This document shows, in pieces, positions 48,251-61,246 of a stretch of 64,000 bases of DNA; position 1 is the first letter of the stretch; the number at the start of each line of letters is the position of its first letter. The notes below the pieces were generated by a model. The model made no database searches and was not told where the DNA came from. It worked only from the letters and a program-made list of their open reading frames with translations. The translations under genes and the position numbers were made by a program. Origin of the DNA: Sipunculus nudus (lineage: Eukaryota > Annelida > Sipuncula > Golfingiida > Sipunculidae); contig CM049315.1 in the NCBI GenBank assembly GCA_026874595.1, positions 20,476,164-20,540,163 on the forward strand. The letters are read 5' to 3'.

Positions 48251-49166
48251 CGGACAGACCCAGACCAAAATCCGTTATCTCTTAAAGAGAACAGCGTCTG
48301 CCCTTCTGAAATTAGCGTAATTATCCATCTTTGGCTTTTTCTTGATTTATTGTAACTTATGAGCACGCATTGTTTCCTTATTTTGAACATTTTTCATTTA
48401 TGTTTTTGTTTCTTTGTAATAATCTTGGATCTTTCTTCATCACCGAAATACAATGGGTTCCCATGTAGCAGCTGAATGTAGTGGTTGGATAATATATTTT
48501 CACAACCTACCGGTACTGCATATACTAGTACTTTCAATACCTCGCCCCCGGGACAAGCAGATCCCAAGTATGGCCGCAGTGATCAGTGAACATATGAAAC
48601 TAAATAATATATTTAAAAAACTGTGAAACTATTATAAATAAGGGGTATAATTCAACGCTGAAACGTAACATATGTTAATCGGGACGGTCACAATCTATGA
48701 AATAAATAAATGTGTCCGGTCAAGTTTAATTTGATATGTTTAATTAAGGAATATATAAATACAGAGAAAATTTCACCTTTGCCAGATTTAGTGTAATGTT
48801 AATTTGTTCCTGATAGGCATAAGTAAGTTTATATAAGTATATTTATAAATATAATGTATTTTTTATCAATTCAAGTAATAGTTTTATTAATTTGTTTTTT
48901 TAACTTTTATTTTTTTTATTTAAAGGTATACTAAAGTATTTAATTAATCTTTTTCGAAACAATTAATGAGAACTTCCTCTTGTCAAAATTTTTAAAAAAT
49001 CATATGCTAATCTAATAAAAAGATTATATACCTTCAGAAAAACTATTATATGTAAATACATGTACTCGTTTGATATAAATCATAAAAATATTGTAACCAT
49101 ATGCTCGAAAACAGTGAACTGAGCTCAACCCTACATGGCCAAAAAATCAGAATAAATAAATGTATA

Positions 49167-49171
<5 letters not shown>

Positions 49172-49262
<91 letters not shown>
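49172..49262. repeat. Compound (TA)n-(TTA)n microsatellite
   Basis: An alternating TA tract to about 49218 followed by about 15 TTA units. The same TA-to-TTA transition occurs at 50382-50460. Confidence 0.98.
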
Positions 49263-49263
<1 letters not shown>

Positions 49264-50379
49264 GATTAAAAATACTGCTACTTAGATGGGTGCTGAACCG
49301 ATACATAGCATACACATTAAATTCGACATATACCCAACCACAAGATTTACATTAAACTCGCTTGGATAACTTTGGTATTTTCAGGTTGAGTAGCCTTCAC
49401 TGAGAGACGCTGAAGCCGAGCTCCACGCTCCATTTAGAACACGGAATTTAATATGGAGCTCCCCATAACTAAGGTGCTCTGGTGAATAAATGTGGCTCCC
49501 GATGTAGGGCCCAGGCTTCAACCTGACCTGGGACAATAATTTAATGCGACCCGGCGATGTGTACTCCCGCGCCTTAGAAAGGCAACCTTGATGTAATATT
49601 ACAGCGCTTCTACATACTCCGTCCACTCCTACACGACATGACACACTAAAATTGTTTATTTATCTGCCCACCTTGGCCACCTGTGGGAATTTCATGTATA
49701 TTTCGGAGGACAGTTTATATATTTTTGTCTAATATTTACTGAGCAGCAGCAGAAACTATGAAGTTATTACTAATTACAAAAACATTCAAAATTACTCCTC
49801 TTCCACCAGAGAAATTCAATAAATAGAAACAATATGGTCGTCCTGCCAGCAGACGAGCCTATACTGCTATTAAGTGTGGGATTTACGAGGCACAGAGGCT
49901 AATCTCGATGCTTTATATGACATCTACATTGTATCATCTAAGAATTACTGTGCATTGCAAGAGGACATCCAGATGGTTCTTGTATAATATTTATATCCTT
50001 ATCTAATTATCTTCACACTAAGTCTGTAAGTTCATGAAAGATTCAGAAATTTTCCAAATATTATTTTTTCTATAAAAAAAGTTAAATACAGATAATATCT
50101 GAACTGAACTTACACTAGGTATTGTTTCACAAAGTAAACAAAGGATAAAGAATTAAAGAGATCAGGCGATATTAAAAAATAGATAAATGTGATATTAAAG
50201 TAATAATAATACAGTTAAACTATGAAGACAAAGATATCTTGCGATATTAAAAAAATGAAAAATACGAAACTGTAATAATGAAAAGGTCATTGATATTATA
50301 TATGTAAGTATACATACATATATATCATATTTTATCCTTCATACATTTATGAAGAAGCAAAAATATGCCACAATATCGA

Positions 50380-50381
<2 letters not shown>

Positions 50382-50433
<52 letters not shown>

Positions 50434-50460
50434 ATTATTATTATTATTATATTATTATTA
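50382..50460. repeat. Compound (TA)n-(TTA)n microsatellite
   Basis: A TA tract (50382-50429) followed by an interrupted TTA tract. Confidence 0.98.
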
Positions 50461-51227
50461 ATACTCCATTAATATAACATTTCATCTCTTTTAACGCTGA
50501 CCAGGGACGTTCTGTATACCAGGTGGTATAATCAAATCATACTTTTATTCTCACTGACAAGGTATGTTTACTTGTACTGGCAAAATGAGTGCGCTCCAAC
50601 AAAGAGAACTGTGTTTTGTTGTCTCGCTTCGCTTAATAAACAACTATAGCAATGCCATTCTGATGCGAGGCCTTGAATAGCGAGAGCAGATTGACCTTTG
50701 ACCCGAAGTCCATTATCGCCTACTTGTTCAACAAGGTTTATACAGAGTTAGCTTGGCTGGTATACTTTGCTCATTAAATGCTCACTTGATTTTTCAAATT
50801 TTCCTTTTCATTTTTATAGTAAACTAGAATACTGACAGGTAAGGAAGGGACCCGCAAAAGGCCCACAGACTTCCAGTGTGGGCTGAGTGATGCTTGAAAA
50901 AATATAATGAAAGACCTGATTACATGCAGATACAGAGGGAACTGAGGGGAAAACAGTATTTAAACAACTAAACCAAGATTCAAAGGTTTAAATCAGTGAT
51001 ATGAAGGTGTAGGAGCAGAGTATCGCAAAACAACAAAGGCATAATTACATCTGGTATATTAAACTGTATGCCCGGTCAGCATATAAATCGGAAGGATCGT
51101 CCTATGTGCTTGACCTCAGAACTTGTGATGTCGAAATCAATATGGTTCTTCCCCTATAGTTAGATTATCCAAAAGTGAATGATTTTGGATGAAACATTTA
51201 AAATGCCTCCACAAACTTTTAAAAAAT

Positions 51228-51465
51228 GCGGGTCCTGTGACCTTGACCTTTGACCTCATGACCCAAAAATCAATAGGCTTCTTGCTTTAGTGGTGGGCCA
51301 TTTATAAACCAAGTTTGAAATCCATATGTCAATCCAATCTGTAATTATCATTCAGAAACGAATTTGTGGACAGTTGGACGGACAGATGGACAAACAGACG
51401 GCACGACAGATTGACAGGGTGATTACTATAGGGCCCCCGCTTATTCAAGCAGGGCCCTATGAAAG
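51228..51465 (+). repeat. Interspersed repeat with TGACCTTTGACCT head and GGACGGACAGATGG tail
   Basis: It runs from GGTCCTGTGACCTTGACC through ACCAAGTTTGAAATCCATAT to a GGACGGACAGATGGACAAAC tract and ends GGTGATTACTATAGGGCCCC then CGCTTATTCAAGCAGGGCCC. It is of a style I associate with abundant bivalve repeats (recalled, not searched). Non-coding. Confidence 0.55.
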
Positions 51466-51599
51466 GATGTCTATCAAAACACATTTTTAACTTATCTAAA
51501 AATATCCTCGGTTTTCAACCTGAAATTAAATCACAGTTGGACCTACTTTCTTATGAGTTGCCATTATAATGTTCACAGCTGCTTTAAAATTTCATCCCG

Positions 51600-51601
<2 letters not shown>

Positions 51602-51665
<64 letters not shown>

Positions 51666-51737
51666 ATATATATATATAGTCATATATATATATAGTCATA
51701 TATATATATATATATAGTCATATATATATATATAGTC
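51602..51737. repeat. (TA)n array with TAGTCA interruptions
   Basis: A pure TA tract (51602-51661) is followed by repeated TAGTCATATATATATA units of about 16 bp with varying TA length. This is a higher-order repeat grown from an interrupted microsatellite. Confidence 0.95.
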
Positions 51738-53223
51738 CCCGAATCTGTATATTTATATGAAGGAGATAATCCTTTTTTCTAGCCGTGGATTTCTATAGAT
51801 TGTACCATTTAAACACACAAAGTACAAGAAACCCATATGAACAAGGATTAGTTTAACAAGATTTAATGATATTATATATATATACATGTATGTATGTATT
51901 AGGGAATAACGGCATGGGCCGTAGTTATTATACATGCTTAGTAGAGACGCCATAAACTTAACAGACATGTGGTGTCAATGTAAATGTTTACGTCCTAGGA
52001 AAATTCATCCCACACAAAAAAAAAAAATCCCAAATTGTTTACATACACTTGATGAATATCACACACATATGTCTGGTTGACGTTTATAAATAGATACATG
52101 CACAGTATGGGAGAAGAAAAATACGGTTGCGTGAGAATTAGAAAAGATCAGGTCAGGTCACATTTAATGATATCATAGTCCGACTGGAGATGGTGGACAC
52201 CTCGAACAGTAGCAGTGTTTATGCTGAGAGCAAACCAGCAAAGTAACCACTGCTGGAGAGATGCCACATGTAATGGATCAGTGCACTACACAGAGCACTA
52301 CCTGTACCACTAGGGAGAAAAAGCATCAGTTGTTTTCCGACAAAATACAACAAGCAGAATGCGGCCGCCATTTTGTGCCATTAATGGCGATTCAAACCAA
52401 ATACACATATACAGAAACCCAAGGGAGCTTGCCGGCGATGTAACCTTTCAGACTGATAATAGATTCAAACACGACTGGTTATATACATGTACAAATAAAC
52501 AATCCAAGGGAGTCTATGCTTGTGTGGACCAGAAAGAAAATTCGAAATAACAAATCCAGGGTTTGCATCCATATTTTGAAACCCAAATAATTGTGAGAGC
52601 AGTGAATAATTGTTGAAGTTATGTCATAATGTTTATGAACAGGGATTTACAGTAGATATTAGACAGAGAGAGACAGAGAGAGACAGAGGCAGACAGAGTG
52701 TGTGTGTTTCGCGGAAAATACCCTAGGTAACCATTTTCATAATAATAGCCTTGTAAAGCTACACAGGCTCTCTTAGCCTATTCACAATACAGATTTTGAA
52801 TTATGATGCTTATAACCTAAACTAAGGGTGACAAGACAACTTCTTAAAGATAAGGAAATATCTGATATGGACAGACAATAGAGATTCTTATAATTTTGAT
52901 ACAAGCCATGATTTAAGTACAAAACAAAATATTTTTTTAACTCTAACATAAGGAACTAAGGTACCAAATAGAGAACATACCTTCGGCAAAGCAAAATAAA
53001 ACTGAGTCCCCCTCTATCTCTATATTCACACCAACATATTACCTTTAAATGTCTCAGCCCTGAATAAAGTTTCGAAGAACTAGGTTCACTCGTTTTTACG
53101 TAATTCTGATAACAGACAAACAAACCAACATACAAAAACAAAGAGAAAACAACCGGGTGAAAATATAACCTCTCTACAGGATGTAATAAAATACCAAACA
53201 GAGAGTGATAGTGAACGGCTTAC

Positions 53224-56200
53224 CTCTCTGTTGGCGAATCTCGTATTCTCTTGATTCTGATGTGTACTGATCCGACTCTGACGGTCGTCCGAAAGCCCAG
53301 CTGGTGCTGGTGGTGTCATGGCGGACAGGAACGCTCCTGTACCGTGTCCCTCTGGTTTGTCTCTCTGTAGTCTCGTACAGCGCAGGGTTGGTAAGATCGG
53401 GATCACTACTGTACATAGGATTTTCGCGCTGGGTGAGATAACGCTGGTCAAACACGTTAGTGTTGTCCTCAATGTGGAAGTCGCCTTCACTGAAGGTGTC
53501 TTCGACGACATCCACCACTTTAGGAGCCCCGGTCGTGTCAATGGAGTTCTTGATTAGGATGCTACCTCTGACCATTGGCATCTGAGTATCCTCGTGCTGG
53601 TCGACGTTTACACGTTCAACATGGCGCTGGTTATCAACGACCTCGTGTTCTATATACGGAATTCTATCCGTTCGACTCATACTTTTCACCGTATATCCAT
53701 CACCACCGGTTGTTCTGTGTTGCTGTCGGTCATTCTCAAGATATATGCGATTTATGTTTGTAGTGTCATGTCTGTTCGTGTCTTCCTTAGGGACATAATC
53801 AAATGTCATTGTTTGATTAACACCCATTAAAAATTCAGGTCTAGGTCCATTTCCGATGCTCACTGGTGTAACTGCTCTTCCACCTTGGCTATAGTACGAA
53901 TTCATGGTATTTGTGTTTTGTTCGTAACCATTCATTTGTTGGGATACTCCACTACCAGAACGCTGGGAATACATAGTGCCGGGATAGGTATCCCGACCTG
54001 TAGAATACATGCGATTGCTCGAATTGGCATGATAATCGTGTCTCTGCATCATTTCTTCCCGAGTAAGTGAAGTACTCATGCCAGCATTGATAGCTTGTTT
54101 GATGCTTTGATTTAAATCCATCTTGATATGGTATCTTCCATTTTCCTCTTTCGCCTCCCTCAAATGCGGAGTCAAGACACGCTCGAGTGTAGCAGGAGAT
54201 TCGTTTCTAACCACATTCTGGGTAACTCTCGAGGTGTTGGACTGATAACTTTCGTGGCGCCCAATGTTTCCATTTGCCACTGTTAGCAGATTACTAGAAG
54301 GTGCACTGTAACTTTGCTGAAAAGGTACTGCGTTGACCGGTTGCGCAACCTCATGAAACGAGGTTGGTGTAACCCTTGTGACTCTGAGGTTTTGTGTCGC
54401 TCCCTCAGAAGAAGATGCGTAGCCTCCCTCCTGGTCCATGCCGGATCTCTGGTGTCTACGACGCTTGTGGGGCTGACTTTCTGTAATTTGTGGCTGTGGT
54501 TGTGGGGGCGGTGGCTGTGGAAGCATTTGAACCTGCTGCTGCTGTTGCAATACAGGCGCTGGGGCTTGGTTTGTTACTGTTGTTGAAGTCTGTTGCATTG
54601 ACATACTTTGCTGACTGGATTCATAGGTGGAGACTTTTAGAGGCTGCTGGGTTGGTACTGATACAGCCCCTTGAGTTGCTTCATCCACTCTGATCATTGG
54701 ATTTGGCTGGGCATTGACATTCGGTTGACCCACACCCCAGTTATCGTATTCAAATCTGGTCTTGATTGCCTGCAAATTCTGGAAATCGAAAGGTTCGTTC
54801 GGTTTTGAGGCGTCTTGCGCCGAGGCGGGGCCTCTCTCGTAATTTGATCTGATCGTCGTCAGGTTCTGGAAATTGACATCTGTGTCTGGTGTGTTCCTGT
54901 TTACGTTGTTTCTTTGTAAGGAAGATGTAGCAACAGGTGGTGTTAATTCTTCATGTGTTTGACCATTTGATGATGACATGGTGTTCATCTGTGTCTCAAA
55001 CATAGATTGTACATGTTTTACATTTGGGGCGGACACATCAAGGTTATTTGTTGAAGCATATCCATTTCGATTATCAATGTCCATCTCTACTGCTTGAAGC
55101 TGTGCCATGGCGGGCGCTGGCCCATCGTTCAGGAGTGATCCTCTGTTGGATCTTAACGTAGATTCACTTCCGTTTTGTTGTTCCATATTGCTGGTAGAGG
55201 CAATATTATTGTTAACTTCAATTGCCTTGTTTTTGTTGGGAACACTATATGTTACACTGCTCGACTGTCTGGAATTTCCATCAGTCATTGACTGCTGGAC
55301 ACTTCCTGAAGCAGTTACTTCGCCATTTGCATCACGTTCCCACTGATAATTTTCACGCTGTTCCGACGAAGCCTTTTTCTCAGGCTGTCCGCTGACTTTC
55401 GATGAAAAACTTGACTTTACACTTTTCTCAGCCTTATACATGGAAGTAGACTGGCCCTGGGGACCGTCTACCTGGCCAGTTGCCCGCTGAACAACCATTT
55501 CTTGCTGTGCGGGGGTGAAGTGACGATTTCCCGCTTTAATATCAAATTCAAAGGCGGGCGATGTTGGATTACTAGGATTGCTTTGATATGCCGAATCTGG
55601 GACACTCTGGTTTATTTCCCTATCCGTGTTATCAGATTTGGAAGATTTGCTCACCTGGAGACTGGACACAGTTTTACTGTCCGTCTTCACTGAGGAGCTC
55701 CTTCTGTCCTTATCCTCATGACTGCCACTCTTACGCTGTACATTTGTATTAGAGTGCACAAACCAGAAACTATTCGGAGCCTGATCTGGAGATTTCGGCT
55801 CAGTCGGCACAATTTCGGGTGCTATATCCTGTTCTAAATCTGATACGTCCGGCTCGCCTGCTTCCGTTCGTGTATTATTAGTCAATTTTTTACCTGCTAT
55901 TCCAACTGCAGTGGCTTCTTTTTTATCAACAGAAGTGCGTATTTCAGATAAGAGGCTTTTCTTTAAAGCGACCTGTAATCCTTCAGCTTGGAATGCTGCA
56001 CTTTTACCCCTGTCCTCTGATTTCCGCCTAACTTTAACCTTGTGAAGCTGACTTCTTGCCCTCTGTAGAGACTCGGTGTCTTTATCTCCGGTATCTTTCG
56101 CGTGTTCGAGGGTGCGAGTGGCAACTACTTCATGAGGCCTACTAGCAGTTACTTTCTCGGCTTTTTTCACAATTTCACTCTGTAGACTTTTATCTAACAC

Positions 56201-58348
56201 ATAAGTGAATCCCCTTTTCTCTGACTTTTTCAATGTGGACTCTGATGATTCTGGCACGGAATCTAAGCTTGTTCCAGACTGAAGAGTATCTGAACTTTCG
56301 ACTTCAGGAGACTCAGATTTTGGCGCAGCGGGTATATCAATTCCTTCTACAAGAAATTTAGGTTGTTTCTTTTCAACTGTGTTTGTTTGACCCGATGATG
56401 AATCATGGTTCTCTTTTTTCTTGTTACGCTCTAGTGTAGAAGCATCAATAGACCTTCCAGTAAGAGGTATATCTTTCAATTCGAGGGCTAATTTTCCAAC
56501 AATTCCCGATTTTACTGCCCCCTGGGCTTCAACAGTAGCAGGCGATAATGGACTAGAGGGTGATTTACTCCCGTTCTGGCGTTCAAATAAACTCTTAGAA
56601 GCTTTTACCCTACCTGGACTGAATAACTTCTCCTTACTCTGTGTGGATTCATTTATCTCAGATGCAACAGGAATGGTCACTCCCAGCTGCTTGTTATTTT
56701 CAGCACCTAAGTTAGTTTTGTTCACTGAAAATGAGCTCGGACGACTCACAGCTTTCTTTTCCTGAATATTAGAATCCCTGCCGGCAGTATTACTCCCTGA
56801 AACTTCCTTGGAGGTGCGGGAGGCTAGGTTTTGTTCACTTGTGGCACTGCCTATGTGCAGCACCGATTGTGTTGTTATTACACTGTCTGCGTCACGATGT
56901 GTCCTGGTTTCACTAGAATGTTCACTGATGTGTGACAACTCTGTATCAGACTGGTTAACAAGACCGGCAGGAGCACCTTTTTCAGCGTCTGTTGTTACTG
57001 ATAAAGCAGCAAATTTTAATTCCTGTCTTGGTGATATTGTATTTTCATTTAAAGTTCTATCATTATCTGATAATACTGTGACATTTGATTCACTAGTTTC
57101 TTCAGTAACCCCACCTTTAACAACAGATGTTCTGCTCGCATGGGAGGTATCTGGGTCACTGTGCGTAGATTTAGTACTTGTAATTCTCTCCACCTGTGAC
57201 GGACTATCCTCAGATAGTAACAGATTCACTTCAGTAAGCCCATCACTCCGAGTGTTTTTTGTTATTTGTTCCGAAAGCTCGACACTCGAGGTGAAATTTT
57301 CCGTAAATGCCTGTGCACTGCTCTCTGACGTCACTGAAACATCTTCATCAATAATGTTACCTTGTGTACTTGTAGACACCGGTTTGATTTCTGAGCTTAT
57401 TCCAGTTGTTTTTGAATTAATAAAGTCAGTTTCCACTGTTGTAGATATATTATCTCCGTTTTTGTTGCTTGAGGAGGGACCATTATTGACCAGACTGTCC
57501 GCTGCGTAGGCAGTACCGTTACTGGTGTTCAACACAGTATCTGAGCTTTGCGGTTCATTGCTCACAACCGCGGACTCTGTTGTATTTTTAGCTTTACTTA
57601 CTGAAGCAGACGAATGTTTGCTCGAGTTGTTTGTGGCCACGCTGACGGTCTTTGATGCCATCTGGTGAGCAGTTTTAGAATCATTTTTCCCTCCGGCACT
57701 TCGCCTTTCCAATGTTGACATCAGGCTCGACTTGAAACCCATGTCATTAAGAGCCTGGCTGGACCCCTTTGGCATTGAGGTTGAACTGTGTGAACTCTTT
57801 ATTTCAAATGCGCCAACTTTGCTCCTGTTGGCAGGCTTGGTCGACTTTGTCATGGTTGAAGTTTGCGATCTCGTGACACGAATTTTCTCGATGCCGGTCG
57901 AGTCTACTTTTCTTGGCCATGTTGAGGTGTCGGCAATACCATTGATAATCCCTGTGTCTTTGGATAGTTCGAATGGCGCACCATTGCCATATGAATCCCG
58001 GATTTTCGCTGAACTGTCTCTTTTGTCGTCTTGGATTCCCTTGGCAGCATACACGGTGGAATTCGACCCCCCAGCACCTTGCTCAGACCCGTCAATGCCA
58101 TTGACGACATGTTTACTTTTGTCCTTGGAGAGTTTGGTATCAGACCCAGCTACGTTTGGTATTATTATTATCTCATTGTCACCAGTGACCTCGTTTTCAG
58201 GATTGTACATATCTACTGTAAGTTCGTCGTCTAACGGCAGGGTGGCTGCCGCCTTTGGGGTAAACACTGTAAAATTTAAGGTCCGAGTAGATTTCAGGGA
58301 ATCGCTCCTCTCACGCTGAGCTGGAGGTGGTTCAACCAAGGTACTCAT
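53224..58348 (-). CDS. Exon 1 of a 2015-aa, largely disordered, Ser/Thr-rich protein (family unknown)
   Basis: A single 5125-nt coding exon, residues 1-1708 and part of Gly1709. The start ATG at 58348 has A at -3 (TAACAATGA) and an in-frame stop just upstream. It ends AACAGAG|GTAAGC, a strong donor. Composition is Ser, Thr, Asn, Gln and Lys rich, expected to be disordered. Notable parts: FTVFTPKAAATLPLDDELTV (about 27-46); similar basic helices SSLMSTLERRS (about 210), ASKSLFERQNG (about 587), VLDKSLQSEIVKK (about 720) and ALKKSLLSEIRTS (about 800); VKHVQSMFETQ (about 1115), FQNLTTIRSNYE (about 1160) and FQNLQAIKTRFE (about 1193); a Q/P tract (about 1265-1285) and KRRRHQRSG (about 1300). The F-E-ending motifs faintly recall actin-binding Xin repeats, but the match is too weak to name it. 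There is no signal peptide or membrane segment; a cytoskeletal or scaffold role is a guess. Confidence 0.88.
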
Positions 58349-58740
58349 TGTTAAATTTTATAATTTTCAGCCAAAAACTTTATGATAGTACTCATTTGAA
58401 AACAATTCCTTACTAATCCGGGTATCCCACTGTTGATATGGTAGTCCTCTCAACAGGTAGTTTAGCCATGCTATAACGGTAGTTTCGTGTAATCACAATG
58501 GCGTGTTTTGGGGTTCAATCCGTGCGAAATTCCACCACAGCAGGGATGGTTTTGTGAGTCAGCCGTGCGGGCATGTTACACAGAGTGAGAAAACGGCCAC
58601 AATCAGGCCGCTTGCCTTCTTCTACAAACTCAACCTGTATTTATCGTGGCACATATAAGATCCGTCACGCATGATTGCCCCTCGGTATTCCTGCAGTGTC
58701 TTGTCAAGTCGGGTCAGTACCGCCTGCGAACACTGTAAAC
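58349..58740 (-). other. Probable 5' UTR of the 2015-aa protein gene, with several upstream ORFs
   Basis: On the - strand this stretch has at least four short ORFs before the main ATG, the nearest at 58395-58351 (14 aa) ending two bases before the main start region. Others start ATGGCTAAACTACC (18 aa), ATGCCCGCACGGCTG (19 aa) and ATGCGTGACGGATC (16 aa). A possible 3' splice site, TTTGTGTTTACAG, lies near 58735, so the UTR may begin in a separate exon. No TATA box is evident. Its extent is inferred, not seen. Confidence 0.45.
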
Positions 58741-59500
58741 ACAAAGGAAATGTTTTCATTAAGCACTGGTGAAACAAATAGGGTTACCTAATAATCGGCA
58801 GGGAACCTGCTCGCCCAAGATCTATATTGAATATAATATAGGGTTCGCCCGCCGTGGGTCTTCACCACGCATTTATAGCAAGCCTGTATTATTCATAACT
58901 CAAGCTGATCACGTATGTCCGTGACGACCCACTGTAAACGACAAAGTCACTAGCAGAATAAGGTGTCTTTTGAATTTATTAGTGGGTTAGTTTCAAGGAA
59001 GAGGTGGTCACTTTTGTTGGTCAGACACATTAACAATGACATGCCCGTGTCCCTCTCTGGTCAAGCTAGTTTGGGGCGTGAATTAAAGGTGATTTCATTT
59101 GAAACCTCCATTATAGGTTGAGACGGGCGATGTTCAGTGTCACTCAGTTTTGTTATGAGGAGCAACACTAAAATGGCCTCACAGCAGACTACAAGTGGTT
59201 CTTATTGAATAGGCATCTGGGTCGAATGCCTCTTAAAGGTCTAACAATGCAGGGCTACACACGACCCTCTCCTGGCCACACTGGGGACCTTTGAATCCTC
59301 TGCACATACTGTGACACACGGGTAAGGTCATGGTTGATTGCTGCGGGGATCAATACTGACCTTGTCCTGGGGATACGGGGAATGACAATGGGTACAGGGT
59401 TAAACTCGAATCACTGGCTCCACCCTTTTTGTAAGCTATCCGTTGACTGTGTGTTCGAGGTCCGCTGGTTGTAGCTGCCCCCTCTCCCATTAACACACTG

Positions 59501-59503
<3 letters not shown>

Positions 59504-59571
<68 letters not shown>
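59504..59571. repeat. (TA)n microsatellite upstream of the 2015-aa protein gene
   Basis: Perfect alternating TA. An imperfect AAT/TAA-rich stretch follows to about 59680. Confidence 0.97.
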
Positions 59572-59573
<2 letters not shown>

Positions 59574-59884
59574 CCCTTCTCCAAAAAATAATGATAATAA
59601 TAATAAAATAATAGTAATAATAATATTAGTTTTATAATGATAATAATAATATTAATAATAATAATATAAAAGTAATAAATGTCATATGCACGTATGAAAT
59701 TTTATTCCATTATTCTTTTTTTAAATACACAAAAAATAGATTTGACTTATATAAAATTCCGATTCTAATATTAAAAACTTAATTTATAGATAACAAATTA
59801 AATTGAAAAATGAATTCATTTTCACAAATGAGTATTATCCTTTTTTTTAATCTATCCTTTTAATAAGTTTTTCGGAATAAACAA

Positions 59885-59887
<3 letters not shown>

Positions 59888-59949
<62 letters not shown>
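59888..59949. repeat. (TA)n microsatellite
   Basis: Perfect alternating TA, about 31 units. Confidence 0.97.
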
Positions 59950-59950
<1 letters not shown>

Positions 59951-61179
59951 CCACGTGTCCATAAATACACATGCATGTATACATGCATGCATAAACACAT
60001 TTATGCTCACACACATGTATTCTTACGTAATAAACCGCATATATACATACATATATACATAGATATAATTACATGCACAGATAAACTCTCATGAATGAAT
60101 ACCAACACAAAAATTGCACAATCCAATACATACCTTTTGGTCATATGATCGGTAAAATAATGAGAAAACTGAAATAAGAAATTAAGTAATTAAAAAAATA
60201 ATTAGCAAGTAATTAAGAGAAGTAATCAAAATCAGGTTAAGCACACAACTACTACTTTAATTTGATATATATTACACAGGATGAACTTGAAGCGTACAAA
60301 TACCTGAAATACAAGCATATGACAGCAGAAGTGATAACATCGAGCTGTGTGGTCCTTATGCACAGAATATATACCTTAGCGGTTTGGCTGTTATCCAGAG
60401 AGAGTCACCCAATATTTCTGAAAGCATTTCTATACCCACACACTACTTTGATGTACCACATTAACACCTATCTCCTTGGGAGGAGGTTGTGACATCGGTG
60501 TGTTTGATAAAATACTGGCTCATTGTGTCTGTTGCGTATGATCTGTTGTTCCTTTTCTTCATACCTGCCCTTGCTTCGCAAGCATTGATAAAAAGTCACG
60601 TAACATTACGCTAATGACCATGTGCTTTACTGGTAACTCAGCAAACAACGGGTGTATTAGTAATAATATAACCGATGTAAATAAGCAAGCCTAGGTTTCA
60701 GACCAGTTAACAATTAAGGTGTTGCAGTTATTAATACTTAGTTATATAAATGTACAGTTTTACAAATGTACAGTAATACAAATATATGATATAGAGGAAT
60801 CAAATTTGCCAGATATTTGCTACTACGTATGGTTTAATACAATAAGTTGTTGCTGAAAACTCATGAGTTAAACTGTTGATGGTTTCTTAATATTTAATGT
60901 GCGAAATCCTAAAGAAACCCTCATTTTACCCCATTGTGTTTTGCCAAAAAAACACCTTATGGCCCCACAACCACACTGTTGTAAAAAAAAGTGCCAGGCT
61001 TCACCGTTATTATTCCAGAAGATATTTTACTTATTAAGTGCAACATGTTGCACGAAACTATGTAGTAGTAAATATGTCTCGCAAAATGTGGCTCCTATAT
61101 TTTTGTACAACAACAACCCACTCGGTAAGCAATGACGAAGATAACCCCGGGTCGCCAGCGGAGAGAGCTATGGGTTTTA

Positions 61180-61242
<63 letters not shown>
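61180..61242. repeat. Compound (CA)n-(TA)n microsatellite
   Basis: About 13 CA units followed by about 18 TA units. Confidence 0.98.

Positions 61243-61246
<4 letters not shown>

Larger units (their letters stand above)
42343..53223 (-). other. Intron 1 of the 2015-aa protein gene (10.9 kb)
   Basis: Defined by the GTAAGC donor at 53223-53218 and the GCATAG acceptor at 42348-42343. It holds the SINE at 43541-43911 and the TA/GA tract at 43954-44029. It also holds a C23 run at 46264-46286, several (TA)n/(TTA)n arrays and the 51228-51465 repeat. Blocks of more balanced composition occur at 47390-47760 and 50480-50790. Short ORFs (43094-43528, 46481-46789, 47084-47329) show no family resemblance and are not called. 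Confidence 0.7.

Noticed and set aside
49384-49640. GC-richer segment as a second SINE
   Set aside because: No A or B box, no target-site duplication and no A-rich tail were found; it remains unexplained.
56808-58319. Long + strand ORFs (233 aa and 195 aa) opposite the large exon
   Set aside because: They are antisense shadows of the 5.1 kb - strand coding exon, whose frame is continuous and spliced in phase; their Ser/Leu-rich content follows from the reverse complement of Ser/Lys/Glu codons.
60262-60492. + strand 76-aa ORF with protein-like composition (DELEAYKYLKYKHMTAEV)
   Set aside because: A plausible look and a TACACAG before it, but no recognised family or partner exons. RNA data could revive it.
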